From positions 72,001-136,000 of the forward strand of contig OY783197.1 of the NCBI GenBank assembly GCA_963678675.1: 64,000 nt of DNA. The letters run 5' to 3'. The notes beneath the pieces were generated by a model. The model was not told where the DNA came from and ran no database searches. It saw only the letters and a program-made list of their open reading frames with translations. Shown one piece after another: positions 62,951 through 64,000 of this stretch. How positions within the stretch are numbered: position 1 is the stretch's first letter; the number at the start of each line of letters is the position of its first letter. Both the position numbers and the translations under genes were made by a program. The stretch is from Xiphydria camelus (lineage: Eukaryota; Arthropoda; Insecta; Hymenoptera; Xiphydriidae).

Positions 62951-64000
62951 TAGAGTCCTACAGTAAGATTCTTATTATAGAATCCTATTATAAAATTTTT
63001 ATAAGCATTTAATCCTATTAGATTCATATATAGAGTCCTACAGTAAGATTTTTATTATAGAATTCTATTATAAAATTTCTATAAGTATTGAATCCTACTA
63101 TAGATTCTTATTATAGAGTCCTACAGTAAGATTCTTATTATAGAATCCTATTATAAAATTTTTATAAGTATTTAATCCTATTAGATTCATATATAGAGTC
63201 CTACAGTAAGATTCTTATTATAGAATTCTATTATAAAATTTTTATAAGTATTGAATCCTACTATTGATTCTTATTATAGAGTCCTACACTAAGATTCTTA
63301 TTATAGAATTCTATTATAAAATTTTTATAAGTATTGAATCCTACTATAGATTCTTATAATAGAGTCCTACAGTAAGATTCTTATTATAGAATTCTATTAT
63401 AAAATTTTTATAAGTATTGAATCCTACTATAGATTCTTATAATAGAGTCCTACAGTAAGATTCTTATTATAGAATCCTATTATAAAATTTTTATAAGTAT
63501 TTAATCCTATTAGATTCATATATAGAGTCCTACAGTAAGATTCTTATTATAGAATTCTATTATAAAATTCTTATAAGTATTGAATCCTACTATATTCTTA
63601 TTATAGAGTCCTACAGTAAGATTCTTATTATAGAATCCTATTATAAAATTTTTATAAGTATTTAATCCTATTATATTCATATATAGAGTCCTACAGTAAG
63701 ATTTTTATTATAGAATTCTATTATAAAATTTCTATAAGTATTGAATCCTACTATAGATTCTTATTATAGAGTCCTACAGTAAGATTCTTATTATAGAATT
63801 CTATTATAAAATGTTTATAAGTATAGAATCCTATTATTAGATTATTAAATAAAGTGCTATTATCAGATTCATTTATAGAGAGTTATTATTTGATTATTAT
63901 TATACAATTCTATTACAAAATTTTTATAAGTATAGAATCCTATCATATTCATATATCGAGTCCTACTATAAGATTCTTATTATAGAATTGTATTATAAAA

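Larger units (their letters stand above)
34920..64000. repeat. AT-rich satellite array, ~80-bp monomer
   Basis: At least 29 kb, continuing past the window end. The typical monomer reads AGATTCTTATTATAG, AATTCTATTATAAAATTTTT, ATAAGTAT(AG/TT/TG)AATCCTA, ATTCATATATAGAGTCCTAC and AGTA, which is 80 bp. 81- and 83-bp versions carry CTAGATTCTTATTATAG or CTATAGATTCTTATTATAG in place of the ATTCATATATAG part. Most units contain a GAATTC centred on the palindrome ATAGAATTCTAT. No coding frame exists. A pericentromeric or other heterochromatic location is plausible but inferred. Confidence 0.97.

Noticed and set aside
34920..64000. CRISPR-like or coding repeat array
   Set aside because: There are no unique spacers between conserved repeats; units are contiguous AT-rich satellite monomers in a eukaryotic context with stops in all frames.

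Overview
The window looks like nuclear DNA of an insect, most likely a hymenopteran (ant, wasp or bee; inferred from the CpG-rich unique DNA, short introns and gene content, not proven). The left half holds four protein-coding loci. The right half is an AT-rich satellite array that runs off the window edge. Layout: (1) 1-6867, + strand: the 3' part of a gene for a large, acidic, disordered protein. A 3.2 kb exon can either read through to its own stop (3243) or splice from a donor at 3049/3050 to a terminal exon at 6713-6867, giving two different C-termini. (2) 11379-13897, +: a complete four-exon TRAF6-type gene (RING, two TRAF zinc fingers, coiled coil, MATH). (3) 14732-16055, +: a complete five-exon polyprenol reductase (SRD5A3 family). 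(4) 18283-16491, -: a complete eight-exon OST3/OST6 subunit (MAGT1/TUSC3 family) of oligosaccharyltransferase. Genes 3 and 4 converge tail to tail, and both serve N-glycosylation: one makes dolichol, the other belongs to the enzyme that uses the dolichol-linked glycan. 18284-22044 is intergenic, with hairpin/MITE-like elements and a duplicated segment carrying arthropod initiator-like TCAGT motifs. 22243-31869 holds two near-identical 4.6 kb non-coding blocks at a fixed 5,042 bp offset. They sit inside older, more diverged duplicated flanks and carry conserved splice-site-like signals, which makes them a candidate multi-exon non-coding RNA locus. 31870-34140 is unique or mildly repetitive DNA. 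34140-34800 is a 26-bp minisatellite organised into 130-bp pentamers. About 34.9 kb to the window end (at least 29 kb) is an ~80-bp monomer satellite with nested higher-order duplications at offsets of 648, 1953, 1004, 9179, 2628, 2220 and 1678 bp. The satellite architecture and the duplicated non-coding locus are the most unusual parts. All gene models were read by eye from splice sites, reading phase and recalled protein families; no database search was possible.
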